Assembly (NCBI GenBank): GCA_029856105.1
Contig: JAHQWH010000036.1
Location: 1-50,466, forward strand
Direction: 5' to 3'
DNA: 50,466 bases
DNA from: Promethearchaeia archaeon
GTDB lineage: Archaea; Asgardarchaeota; Lokiarchaeia; Sigyniarchaeales; SOKP01
The translations under genes and the position numbers were made by a program. Under the pieces are notes generated by a model. The model saw nothing but the letters and a program-made list of their open reading frames with translations, had not been told where the DNA came from and did not search any database. Of the stretch, positions 27,469 to 35,417 are shown piece after piece. Within the stretch, counting starts at the first letter, position 1. Each line of letters begins with the position of its first letter.

Positions 27469-28227
27469 TTACAAACCCGGAATCGCTGTACGTTTATGTA
27501 CAATATCTAATAGTTTGGAAACAAGTGTGATCAGAACTAGAAAGATGACAGCAATAACGATGTAAGTAGTGAGAGAAATAAATGTCCTAGCAACAATCCA
27601 ATGCGCCTCGGCAAACAATTCCTCAACTCCGATGAAATAAACAATAACCGTATACTTCGGAAGGTAGGCGGCCTCATTAGACCATGCAGGAATAACGCGT
27701 CGCAAAGCTTGAGGTACGATAATATGACGAATTCCAGAAAACCGAGACATACCTAGTGATTGGGCAGCCATTAACTGTCCAGAACCTACGGACATAATAG
27801 CTCCACGGAAATATTCTGCTTGATACGCTGAACTATTAAGCCCTAATACAATAATTCCAATTAAAGTTCGTCGATTTAGGAGAATAAGAGTTATTTCCTT
27901 ATCAAAAATCATGAAGCTTGTTGAAAAACTCCACCTCTCTATCGGTAAATTTAAACTATAAGGGAGAAAATATAAAAGAAATAATTGTGCGATTAGAGGT
28001 GTGCCACGCACAATCTCTATAAAGCCTGCAGAGATATCTGAAATAATACCTAAAGGATAAGATGATTTGTATAGTCGGAGAATTGCCAATATTAATCCTA
28101 GAAAAAAACCGATTAAAATTGCCCATCCATATAACCACAATGTTAACAAGAAACCTGAAAAAATATGATCCCAATATTCCAGTACAGCAAGAATTTCCTC
28201 AATCGGTCCAGGAAGAACTTGAAACAT
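27469..28227 (-). CDS. Polar amino acid ABC transporter permease, second subunit
   Basis: A 252-residue HisM/GlnP-like permease with about five membrane helices. The family block GLNSSAYQAEYFRGAI and the EAA-type loop AAQSLGMSRFSGIRHIIVPQALRRVIP, which docks on the ATPase, are clear. Its start overlaps the ATPase stop: GTG at 28230 and ATG at 28227 are both possible (GTGATG), with GGAG at a suitable distance. It is last in the four-gene importer operon. It is longer than its partner permease because of an extra loop (about residues 85-110). Confidence 0.88.
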   Translation of the reverse strand: MFQVLPGPIEEILAVLEYWDHIFSGFLLTLWLYGWAILIGFFLGLILAILRLYKSSYPLGIISDISAGFIEIVRGTPLIAQLFLLYFLPYSLNLPIERWSFSTSFMIFDKEITLILLNRRTLIGIIVLGLNSSAYQAEYFRGAIMSVGSGQLMAAQSLGMSRFSGIRHIIVPQALRRVIPAWSNEAAYLPKYTVIVYFIGVEELFAEAHWIVARTFISLTTYIVIAVIFLVLITLVSKLLDIVHKRTAIPGL

Positions 28228-28988
28228 CACTCATTTTTCTCCTTTTTTGAAAGTTCTAAAAGCTTTTCGTGGCCCCCATATAATATACTAATTTGGTTTA
28301 GAAAGCGCCGAACCCTTTCAGATTTAGGAGCCGTAAAGAAATGTTCAGGTGTACCACGTTCAACGATAACACCCCCATCAAGATAGAGCATTTCTGATGA
28401 GACGGCTCTAGCAAATCCGAGTTCGTGTGTAACAACAACCATAGTCGTGCCCGCTTTAGCAAGATCTAACATTACCTGAAGAACTTCACCTATTAGTTCA
28501 GGATCTAATGCAGAAGTAGGTTCATCAAATAAAATTACATCGGGTTCCATGACCAAGGCCCGTGCAATACCTACACGTTGTTGTTGGCCCCCAGAAAGTT
28601 CAGCAGGGTAATGATCAGCCCATTCAGCTAATCTTACACGTTGTAAAGCTTCAAGTGCCCTTTCTCGAGCTTCTTCTTTAGGTAATTTTTTCACCCGCCG
28701 AAGACCGATGCTTACATTGTCTATTGCTTTGAGATGAGAAAATAAATTAAAATGCTGAAATACCATACCGATTTTCGCTCTCAATGCATTAATATTTGCT
28801 TTAGATTCCATTAAATTTTGTCCAGAAAGATATACTTCACCCTTATCGGGAGGTTCTAGCATATTAATACATCGAAGGAGCGTGCTCTTACCTGAACCAC
28901 TAGGTCCAAAAATGACCTTGACATCTCTTTGTGCTAATTCGAAAGAGACACCCTTAAGAACATTTAAATCGTCATATGACTTCCACAC
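28227..28988 (-). CDS. Polar amino acid ABC transporter ATP-binding protein
   Basis: A GlnQ-like ATPase. Walker A is [11 protein letters not shown] (near residue 32), the Q-loop is VFQHFNLF, the signature is [15 protein letters not shown] and Walker B is [13 protein letters not shown]. The GTG at 28988 gives 253 residues but leaves out the first beta strand; the same frame upstream codes [14 protein letters not shown], which matches the usual N-terminus. That extension has only ATA (29018) as a start, nine bases after the very strong GGGAGGTGG in the end of the upstream permease. The true start is probably 29018, with an ATA codon or a sequence error. Confidence 0.9.
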   Translation of the reverse strand: MWKSYDDLNVLKGVSFELAQRDVKVIFGPSGSGKSTLLRCINMLEPPDKGEVYLSGQNLMESKANINALRAKIGMVFQHFNLFSHLKAIDNVSIGLRRVKKLPKEEARERALEALQRVRLAEWADHYPAELSGGQQQRVGIARALVMEPDVILFDEPTSALDPELIGEVLQVMLDLAKAGTTMVVVTHELGFARAVSSEMLYLDGGVIVERGTPEHFFTAPKSERVRRFLNQISILYGGHEKLLELSKKEKNE

Positions 28989-29020
28989 ATCAACTACACG
29001 TAATATATTTTCGTTTATAT

Positions 29021-29707
29021 CTAGCCACCTCCCATTCCTAATTTTTTAAGTTTTTTAGTTTGCCGTTCACCAAATAATCTTGCTACTGGATAAGTAAATA
29101 AAAAGTATAGAATGGCAACAGCACCTATAGATAAAGCCCATAAATTTGTGAAACCTACTCCAAGATCATAAGCTGCTTTTGTCATTTCAACAATTCCAAC
29201 TGCATAAGCAAAAGATGAATCCTTGATAACTACCGCATACTCATTGGTCCAACTAGGAACAGCTAACCGTAAGGCTTGAGGCATTATAATAGATCGGAAA
29301 GCTTGGACTTTACTCATACCTAATGCCCGAGCTGCTTCCATTTGTCCTGGGTTCACAGATAGAATAGCTCCACGAAAAATCTGAGATTGATACGCACCAC
29401 TACGAAGAGCAAGTGCCAAAATTACGCTAGCAATTGGTCTATCAAGTAAATCTAAATACCAAAATAAGTCTGGCATCCCGAAAGCGAATATAAAGATTAA
29501 TATAAGGATAGGAATCCCACGCAAAAGTTTTTCGTAACCACTTGATAACCAAATGAGTTCTTTAGCGCCGTAAACGCGCATAATTGCCAAAATTATTCCT
29601 AAGAGAAACCCCCCTAGTAAACCAAGGGCAGTAAGAAGTAATGTATTAAATAAGCCATGAATAATAATATAAAAAAAAATATCAAAGAGGTCTGGCATGT
29701 TACTCAT
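29021..29707 (-). CDS. Polar amino acid ABC transporter permease, first subunit
   Basis: A 228-residue HisQ-like permease with about five membrane helices (first at LFDIFFYIIIHGLFNTLL). The EAA-type loop is AARALGMSKVQAFRSIIMPQALRLAVP. It starts four bases after the binding-protein gene and its final codons carry the ribosome site for the ATPase gene. It pairs with the 27469 permease as a heterodimer. Confidence 0.88.
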   Translation of the reverse strand: MSNMPDLFDIFFYIIIHGLFNTLLLTALGLLGGFLLGIILAIMRVYGAKELIWLSSGYEKLLRGIPILILIFIFAFGMPDLFWYLDLLDRPIASVILALALRSGAYQSQIFRGAILSVNPGQMEAARALGMSKVQAFRSIIMPQALRLAVPSWTNEYAVVIKDSSFAYAVGIVEMTKAAYDLGVGFTNLWALSIGAVAILYFLFTYPVARLFGERQTKKLKKLGMGGG

Positions 29708-29711
29708 CTTT

Positions 29712-30518
29712 TTATACTGTTACATTGCCAAACCACTGATTTATTAGAGTGTACATGGATCCATCTTGATAACTATCAAAAATAACTTTATTAATTTCGT
29801 ACAGCAGAGCGGGTTCACCGTGTCTAGTCCACAGTGCTAAAGGTTCTTCTTCTGAACTGTATATAACCCTAAGAACATATGTAGTTTCGTATGCATTAAA
29901 GATTGGTCCGTCTACATATGCTGCGTCTATTCCTCCAGCGTTTAAATCTTGAATAAGGACATCAGCACTAGCATAAGTAAAAACATTTATCCCGGAGATA
30001 GCGTCTAACTCGTCCTGCATTACGGTGCCTGATTGGCAACCAACATCGAATCCTATGAGATCTGTTAAATTCGTAATCGGAACTGGAAAATCCAATGAAC
30101 TATTCTTCACGATCACAACTTGACTAACTGAAATGTAGGTTGTAGAAGCTGCAAGTTGAGCTGCGCGTTGTGCATTGTATGTCATAGCCGCAGCAATCAT
30201 ATCGATCGTACCAGCTTTACAAGCACCAATAAGAGAGTCAAAACCTATATCTTGCATTTGGAGTGTAACACCAAGCGCATCTGCTATCATCTGTGACACA
30301 TCAATATCAAAACCTACGATCTCTCCACCGGGATAAGTCTTATTCTCGAAGGGAGGGTAATCAGCACTAGTCCCTACAATGATATAACCTCGATCTTGAA
30401 TTTGATCTAATAACGGTGTAGGTGCTGGCTCGGTAAGAAGTGCAGGAATGAACCATCCTGCAGAAAACCCTACTACTATACCGATGATAATTCCTAATAT
30501 TGCTATTTCTCTTTTCAT
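29712..30518 (-). CDS. Membrane-anchored amino acid substrate-binding protein
   Basis: A 268-residue SBP_bac_3-family protein. An N-terminal hydrophobic helix (about residues 5-28) acts as an anchor or uncleaved signal; no lipobox Cys is visible. Then come the binding-protein marks GYIIVGTSADYPPFE, IVGFDIDVSQMIAD and VGCQSGTVMQ. The carboxylate-binding Arg appears to be in NAQRAAQLAAS. It is the first gene of the importer operon and the likely determinant of specificity for a polar amino acid. The operon is visibly richer in G and C than its neighbours. Confidence 0.88.
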   Translation of the reverse strand: MKREIAILGIIIGIVVGFSAGWFIPALLTEPAPTPLLDQIQDRGYIIVGTSADYPPFENKTYPGGEIVGFDIDVSQMIADALGVTLQMQDIGFDSLIGACKAGTIDMIAAAMTYNAQRAAQLAASTTYISVSQVVIVKNSSLDFPVPITNLTDLIGFDVGCQSGTVMQDELDAISGINVFTYASADVLIQDLNAGGIDAAYVDGPIFNAYETTYVLRVIYSSEEEPLALWTRHGEPALLYEINKVIFDSYQDGSMYTLINQWFGNVTV

Positions 30519-30680
30519 CCATTAATCAACTTTTTATTTTAAATTTTATTTAGTGTTGTATTTTAGATTAAGTGATACAGAAGATAAAAGTTATAAGTAA
30601 GCTTATAAAGATTTTCATTTATAGTCTAATAATATCAACAGTTAACCTTAGAATGTTAATTAAATTATCATTTCTCTAAT

Positions 30681-30690
30681 AAAAAAAAAA
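30681..30690 (-). terminator. Oligo-T (minus strand) after SCP2 gene
   Basis: Ten A on the + strand directly after the stop of the SCP2-domain gene; read on the minus strand this is T10, a likely end of the thiolase-DUF35-SCP2 operon. Confidence 0.45.
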
Positions 30691-30701
30691 GGAAGAAAAA
30701 T

Positions 30702-31073
30702 CTATTTAGTTTTCAAAACAAGGGTTATTGCTCGAGTTAGGCGTATTACTTCAATGATTTTTCCTTTTGTAACTTTTATCTCTTCTCTACTAATCGCATG
30801 AGTGAAATCGCCCTTACCATTGCAGATTTTTACAATTGCGTTATTGTCTCCCGTTATAATTATGTTAGGATCTGAAGCAGTTCCGTTAATCAGTTCAGCT
30901 TTTCTTCCTTTTACCTTAAGATAAAAAGAGTCCTCGTTATCCAAGTTAAATTGGAAAATCATATCCCAATCAACTTCTTTACCACCAATGTTAGTAAAAA
31001 AAACAGCTTCAACTTTTGCGTTCCCGCTCATAATTTCAACTATTTTACTTAAACTTTCACTTGCTATACCCAA
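30702..31073 (-). CDS. SCP2 lipid-carrier domain protein in thiolase operon
   Basis: A 123-residue single-domain SCP2 protein (SEDSFYLKVK-type strand region, ASDPNIIITGDNNAIVKI, a helix and ALVLKTK-like end). It probably carries or presents a lipid or acyl-CoA. It starts with TTG at 31073, preceded by GGTGGTGAG in the last codons of the DUF35 gene, two bases away, so it is translationally coupled. The order thiolase, DUF35, SCP2 is the unfused version of the thiolase-SCP2 arrangement of eukaryotic SCPx. Confidence 0.8.
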   Translation of the reverse strand: MGIASESLSKIVEIMSGNAKVEAVFFTNIGGKEVDWDMIFQFNLDNEDSFYLKVKGRKAELINGTASDPNIIITGDNNAIVKICNGKGDFTHAISREEIKVTKGKIIEVIRLTRAITLVLKTK

Positions 31074-31075
31074 TT

Positions 31076-31576
31076 TTACTCACCACCTTCAAATTCTGGT
31101 TTATTAATCCATCTTTCCCACTCATCTTCGGGAACAAAGAAGAAATCTGTCATTCTTCCTTCTCGGTCCTCCCTCTTTTTAAACACTGCTTTAACTCGTT
31201 GTCCTTTCTTAATTTTTGAAGGGACCAAATTTTCTGAAAATACCCCTTGAAATAAAGCAGTATCTGCGTCATCTAATTTAATAAATGCACAACCGTAGGG
31301 AACATTTTGAATAAACTCAGCGGCCCCATACCATACTATCGTGCTAATTTGAATCGTGCCGGCGTGGGAGAGTTCAATCCAATCGGTATCTTCATAACAC
31401 TCTGAACAATTAATTCTTGGAGGCATCCATACTTTACCACACTTCTTGCATTTTGTTCCTAATATCTTCTTATCATTCATTAATTCGATGAAGAATTTTG
31501 ATTGCCCGCCCATGGTATACTTATATTCTATTAGGATTTTATCCCTAATTTCATGTGACTGAAATTCTTCGCTCAT
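31076..31576 (-). CDS. DUF35 zinc-ribbon/OB-fold protein of SCP2 operon
   Basis: A 166-residue member of the same family as the proteins at 18676 and 19181. The four-Cys ribbon is KCKKCGKVWMPP...CSEC, followed by AGTIQISTIVWYGAAEF and CAFIKLDDADTALF, and GQRVKAVFKKR. It overlaps the end of the upstream thiolase by four bases (ATGA), indicating coupled translation. The C-terminus carries an additional segment rich in W and E (DEWERWINKPEFE) that the paralogues lack. Confidence 0.85.
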   Translation of the reverse strand: MSEEFQSHEIRDKILIEYKYTMGGQSKFFIELMNDKKILGTKCKKCGKVWMPPRINCSECYEDTDWIELSHAGTIQISTIVWYGAAEFIQNVPYGCAFIKLDDADTALFQGVFSENLVPSKIKKGQRVKAVFKKREDREGRMTDFFFVPEDEWERWINKPEFEGGE

Positions 31577-31875
31577 GGTTTTTTCAACCCCTCCTCGTTT
31601 GTCATTACAATTATCGCAGCATAGGCGGCACCAGGCCCTCCAATCGAATGCGCTATAGCCCTTCCTTTTTCAATAGTTACTTGATGTTTACCTGATTCCC
31701 CTCTTAATTGAAGAGCAGCCTCTCCAGTGCTCATAATTCCCGTCGCACCAACAGCATGTCCACATCCTATCAATCCACCTGAAGGACAACACGGGAGTTC
31801 TCCCTCTAACCAAGGGCCTTCTCCAGGATTTTCAAATGTTTTTTCAATCCATGGACCACCTTGACCAAATGGCAC
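31573..31875 (-). pseudogene. Thiolase-fold protein, C-terminal part beyond an in-frame stop
   Basis: A 100-residue frame with GTG at 31875 that carries the C-terminal thiolase loop (CCPSGGLIGCGHAVGATGIM, including the His) and GGPGAAYAAIIV. It is in the same reading frame as the N-terminal part at 31924-32868; the two are separated by one TAA codon and 15 sense codons, which also read as thiolase sequence (QEVISYEELGF). No ribosome site precedes the GTG. It is best seen as the tail of one interrupted gene. Confidence 0.72.
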
Positions 31876-31923
31876 AAAACCTAATTCTTCGTAGCTAATG
31901 ACTTCTTGACTGGCAAATTGTCT

Positions 31924-32868
31924 TTATGACAAGTAATGTCCAGAGAAGGCATCGTGAAGCTCTGCTAGGTCTATTTGGCTTTTAATCTTATTATAGTCCA
32001 ATCCCGCCATTTTATAAGCTGCCTTTGCTGCATATATATTTGAATATAGGCGTCCAATTTCTTCCCTATTACCAATAAAACAATCTGTATTCGCAGCACC
32101 TACGCCAGTTATCCAAATTGGATTCTCAATCTTTAGTTCTTTTACTTTTTCTTCGCTTGCTAATATTAAAGCTGCCGAAGCTTCTGAATAAAGACAACAA
32201 TCAAGCATCTTGAAAGGGTAGCAAATTATCCTGGAATTCAGGACGTCTTCTACAGTTAATTTCATCGGAGATTGGGCTTTGGGATTATTTATCGCGTTCC
32301 CATGGTTTTTAACGGAAACTAAAGCCATTTGTTCTTCGGTTGGATTACCGAATTCTTCAAAGTGCGCGTTTACCATTGAAACATAGGAGCTTGCCGCCAT
32401 CATGCCCATAGGATATTCGTAAGTCATATCAGCAGAATAAGCAATGGCATTCAAAACCTCTGGTGTTGTCGTACCCGTTTTTTCGTCATAACAATCATTA
32501 CATTTTTCTACGCCTAAGCAGAGGCATAAATCAGAAAGACCTGAAGCAACTTCCGCGTAGGCCATTCTCACGGTGTATCCTCCCGTAGCACCACCGGAAG
32601 CGATTCGAGTTCCTGGTTTGTTGTTCATTCCGATATATGAGTTTATAAAAATGTCCGGCATGAATTGTCGTTCGAATAGTTCGTTGTAAATACCGTAAAC
32701 AGTAGATTCTAAATCTCTATGAGTTATCTCAGCCCCATTTTTGTTTGCGTCTTCCAAAGAGAGCTTAGTCGCGTCATAGGCGAGTTCAAAATGCGTTTTA
32801 TCCATATATCTTGCTTTAAAAGGAGTAATTCCAACTCCAATAATAGCTACTTTTTTCATTCTTCTCAT
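31924..32868 (-). pseudogene. Thiolase-fold protein, N-terminal part ended by in-frame TAA
   Basis: A 314-residue frame with the thiolase N-terminal domain (KKVAIIGVGITPFKARY) and the nucleophile region IASGGATGGYT, in which Gly takes the place of Cys. It breaks off at IDLAELHDAFSGHYLS, just after the ELHDAF block. Against the 11999 paralogue, about ten codons including the stop appear to be extra after HDAF. A small inverted repeat (TTGTC/GACAA) encloses the stop. The downstream DUF35 and SCP2 genes are intact. A real mutation, a sequencing error or a short-lived split gene are all possible. It is divergent from a hydratase gene. Confidence 0.75.
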
Positions 32869-33036
32869 TTTAATTGTGTTATTTTAAATTTGATTTTAAT
32901 TATAAGTTATATTAGATTCGTTTGTTAATTAATTTTATAACGATTTGAGAAATGCATATTGAAAAGAAATTTCTTAAATTTTTGCTTTATCAAGGTCTCG
33001 CTTTGTGATGAATAAATAAACTTTTTAATGGTATCT

Positions 33037-33044
33037 TTTAAATA
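33037..33044 (+). promoter_or_regulatory. TATA-like element before enoyl-CoA hydratase
   Basis: TTTAAATA centred about 26 bases before the ATG at 33066. At that spacing transcription would start at or next to the ATG, and no Shine-Dalgarno site is seen, which fits a leaderless mRNA. Confidence 0.3.
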
Positions 33045-33065
33045 AAATTTCAATTTAATAATCTT

Positions 33066-33857
33066 ATGAGCAATCAAGATTTAATTTTGTATGAATTGAG
33101 AGGACGTATCGCTATAATCACAATCAATAGACCAGAAAAAGCGCATTCATTTAACGGTGACATGTTAAAATCTCTACACGCGAAGTTGATTAGAGCAGAT
33201 AATGATGAAAAAGTTAGATGTATTTTGATAAAAAGTACTGGTCAAAAATTCTTTTCTGCGGGTTACGATTTGAAAGAAATTCAGGGTGATCCAATGAATG
33301 TGGCTATTATTCAACAGTGGGGGAGAAAGGTCAATGAAACAATGCTTCTTATGAAAAAACCGATAATTACGCAAATTCAAGGCATTGCTATTGGTTTTGG
33401 AGTAATGTTAGTATTAGCTTCTGATTTAAAAGTGTTTGCAGACAGACCGATAGATGATTTATATTTAAGGTTACCAGAACTTGCAATTTCAGCATTTCCA
33501 CAGACAGGAGCAACATTACTGCCCTTATTGGCTTTTGGTTTCAACTATGCTAAAAATGCGCTGTATACCGCTGATAAAATAGGACTAAAAGAACTAAAGA
33601 ATATTAATTTCCCTACTAGAATTTTTCCACTCGATAAAATAGATCCAGAATCCGTTGCATTTGCAAAAGAAATTAGTAAATATCAACCAAAGTTCTCAAT
33701 CTTCCTAAAATCAATGTTAACTATTATGGAAAAAGGTCGTATTAAGTCGTATTTTGACTTAGAAGATGAATGCGGGAAGGTGGCTTACGATAACAGCATT
33801 AAAGACTTAAAGGAAATAGATGCTTTTATAAAAGAGCTACATCAGAAATTCACATAG
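33066..33857 (+). CDS. Enoyl-CoA hydratase/isomerase family protein, one catalytic Glu
   Basis: A 263-residue crotonase-fold protein. KFFSAGYDLKEIQ and QGIAIGFGVMLVLASD form the oxyanion hole. One hydratase Glu is replaced (GVMLVLASD), while the second is kept in RLPELAISAFPQTG. A single acid is found in many isomerases and dehydratases of this family, so hydration is not certain. It stands divergent from the broken thiolase operon and upstream of the nitronate monooxygenase-like gene. Confidence 0.83.
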   Translation: MSNQDLILYELRGRIAIITINRPEKAHSFNGDMLKSLHAKLIRADNDEKVRCILIKSTGQKFFSAGYDLKEIQGDPMNVAIIQQWGRKVNETMLLMKKPIITQIQGIAIGFGVMLVLASDLKVFADRPIDDLYLRLPELAISAFPQTGATLLPLLAFGFNYAKNALYTADKIGLKELKNINFPTRIFPLDKIDPESVAFAKEISKYQPKFSIFLKSMLTIMEKGRIKSYFDLEDECGKVAYDNSIKDLKEIDAFIKELHQKFT

Positions 33858-33980
33858 ATAATAAAATTAAGGAAATACATTTCGATTTCTTTTTTTATTT
33901 AAACTTAATAAGAAAATATTTTTTAATTGCAAAAAAGTATTATTAACTATCATAATTTTAAAAATAGGAAAGAATCAAAT

Positions 33981-35003
33981 ATGATTAAAACTAAAATAAC
34001 AGAATCATTTGGGATAAAATATCCAATATTGAGCGCTCCGATGGGTCCATTCTACACGACCGAGTTATCTGTTGCTGTTTCTGAGGCGGGAGGGCTTGGT
34101 GTTGTAAGTCACGCAACTTTACAAGGAAAAAGTTCGATAAAGGATATGGAAAAGCAGTTAGATTATGTAATTGAACATACTGATAAACCATTTGGCCTTA
34201 ACATTCGAACTGCTCGCGTTCAGACTGATCATAAGATTATGTTGAGAAAAATTGCTCAATTGAGTAATTCAAATCCAAAAATTCGCGAACAGTTAATCTA
34301 TTTGCTAACAAGTGCTGGAAGCCCACGAAATGCTAGTAAAATATTAAAACAAAAGGCACCTCATATCAAGCACTATCATGTTGGTCCAGCTTTATGGCTA
34401 GTTGATAAAATATACGCTTCAGGATGCGATGGTGTTGTTGCTACGGGAACGGAAGGGGGCGGTCATCAAAGTTATGAAGGGATTAGTACATTGGTTCTGG
34501 TTCAACAAGTTGCCCAAAAATACCCCGAAAAACCACTAATTGCTTGTGGCGGTATTGCAAGTCCAGAAGGCGTAGCTGCGGGATTAGCTATGGGGGCCGA
34601 CGCTGTTGCTATGGGAACGCGATTTATAGCTTCTAGTGAAAGCGAATTCCATCCTAACTATAAAGCATTAATTCCACCTGCGACTGCTCGAGATACATTG
34701 CTTACTACAGGTGGGTTTGGACCAATAAGACTATTGAAAAATAAATACTGCTTAGAACATGGAGCGCTCATAACAAAAGAAGATAAAATTAAGCAAGAAT
34801 TAGCTTACGATCTGGATGGATTTATGGAAGATCTTCATCATTACGAAATCGTATACACTAAAGGAGATGTAGATAATGGTGCTATTCCAGTGGGCCAAAC
34901 ATGTGGCCTTATTGACTCGATAATGGATGTTGGCGATATCCTTACCAGTTTTACAAAAGAAGCAGAAAAAATATTAAAGAATTTGTGTGCTAATATCTAT
35001 TAA
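33981..35003 (+). CDS. Nitronate monooxygenase/enoyl reductase-like FMN protein
   Basis: A 340-residue TIM-barrel flavoprotein of the NMO/FabK (2-nitropropane dioxygenase-like) family. YPILSAPMGPFYTTELS opens the barrel, TGTEGGGHQSYEG contains the catalytic His of the family, and IACGGIASPEGVAAGLAMGADAVAMGTRF is the phosphate-binding end for FMN. Despite the usual name, an anaerobe is more likely to use it as a reductase or dehydrogenase on acyl-CoA-like substrates. ATG at 33981 with TAGGAAAG upstream is preferred to a TTG at 33927. A T14 run follows the gene, then a ferredoxin gene. Confidence 0.83.
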   Translation: MIKTKITESFGIKYPILSAPMGPFYTTELSVAVSEAGGLGVVSHATLQGKSSIKDMEKQLDYVIEHTDKPFGLNIRTARVQTDHKIMLRKIAQLSNSNPKIREQLIYLLTSAGSPRNASKILKQKAPHIKHYHVGPALWLVDKIYASGCDGVVATGTEGGGHQSYEGISTLVLVQQVAQKYPEKPLIACGGIASPEGVAAGLAMGADAVAMGTRFIASSESEFHPNYKALIPPATARDTLLTTGGFGPIRLLKNKYCLEHGALITKEDKIKQELAYDLDGFMEDLHHYEIVYTKGDVDNGAIPVGQTCGLIDSIMDVGDILTSFTKEAEKILKNLCANIY

Positions 35004-35025
35004 AAAGGTCGTGAAATAATCCATA

Positions 35026-35039
35026 TTTTTTTTTTTTTT
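35026..35039 (+). terminator. T14 tract after NMO-like gene
   Basis: Fourteen consecutive T 22 bases after the stop codon, the longest T-run in the window and a strong archaeal terminator candidate. It separates the flavoprotein gene from the ferredoxin gene. Confidence 0.5.
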
Positions 35040-35076
35040 CAAATTCTTTTTGAATAATAATTTATTTTTTTAAATA

Positions 35077-35331
35077 ATGAAAACAGCCTCACCTGAATTA
35101 CAAAAAAAAATCAGAGAATTATCTAAATTATCGTATAAAGCGATAACAGAATTATCTAAGTGTAAATCATGTGGAACTTGCGTAATATATTGTCCACTCA
35201 ATATTAGAAAATTTAACGCTGAGGGAAAAGCTATAACAATTATAACTGGATCTTATTGTGGGGGTTGTTCTGTATGTTACCATAGATGTCCTAATAAAGC
35301 GATTAGATTAGTTCCATTTCGTAATAGCTAG
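35077..35331 (+). CDS. 2[4Fe-4S] ferredoxin-like protein
   Basis: An 84-residue protein with two complete four-cysteine motifs, CKSCGTCVIYCP and CGGCSVCYHRCP, each CxxCxxCxxxCP, as in bacterial-type ferredoxins. A basic helical N-terminus (about 28 residues) precedes the first cluster, which is longer than in simple ferredoxins and may bind a partner enzyme. It probably carries low-potential electrons for an acyl-CoA or flavin enzyme nearby. Confidence 0.87.
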   Translation: MKTASPELQKKIRELSKLSYKAITELSKCKSCGTCVIYCPLNIRKFNAEGKAITIITGSYCGGCSVCYHRCPNKAIRLVPFRNS

Positions 35332-35417
35332 TAAAATTCTATTACAACAATATTCTTTCTTTCTTTTTTTTAAAATTATTTTAACAAAAAAAAAAGGAAT
35401 AAAATTTGTTTTTTTAA

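Noticed and set aside
31924..31926. Stop codon read as selenocysteine or pyrrolysine
   Set aside because: The codon is TAA, which is not used for either amino acid, and no insertion element is seen.
32964..32975. AAGAAATTTCTT palindrome in the divergent thiolase/hydratase region
   Set aside because: A 12-base palindrome in such AT-rich DNA is likely by chance and it is not repeated elsewhere that I could see.
33927..33980. TTG start for the nitronate monooxygenase-like gene
   Set aside because: The family starts close to the ATG at 33981, which has a ribosome site; the extra residues are not conserved-looking.
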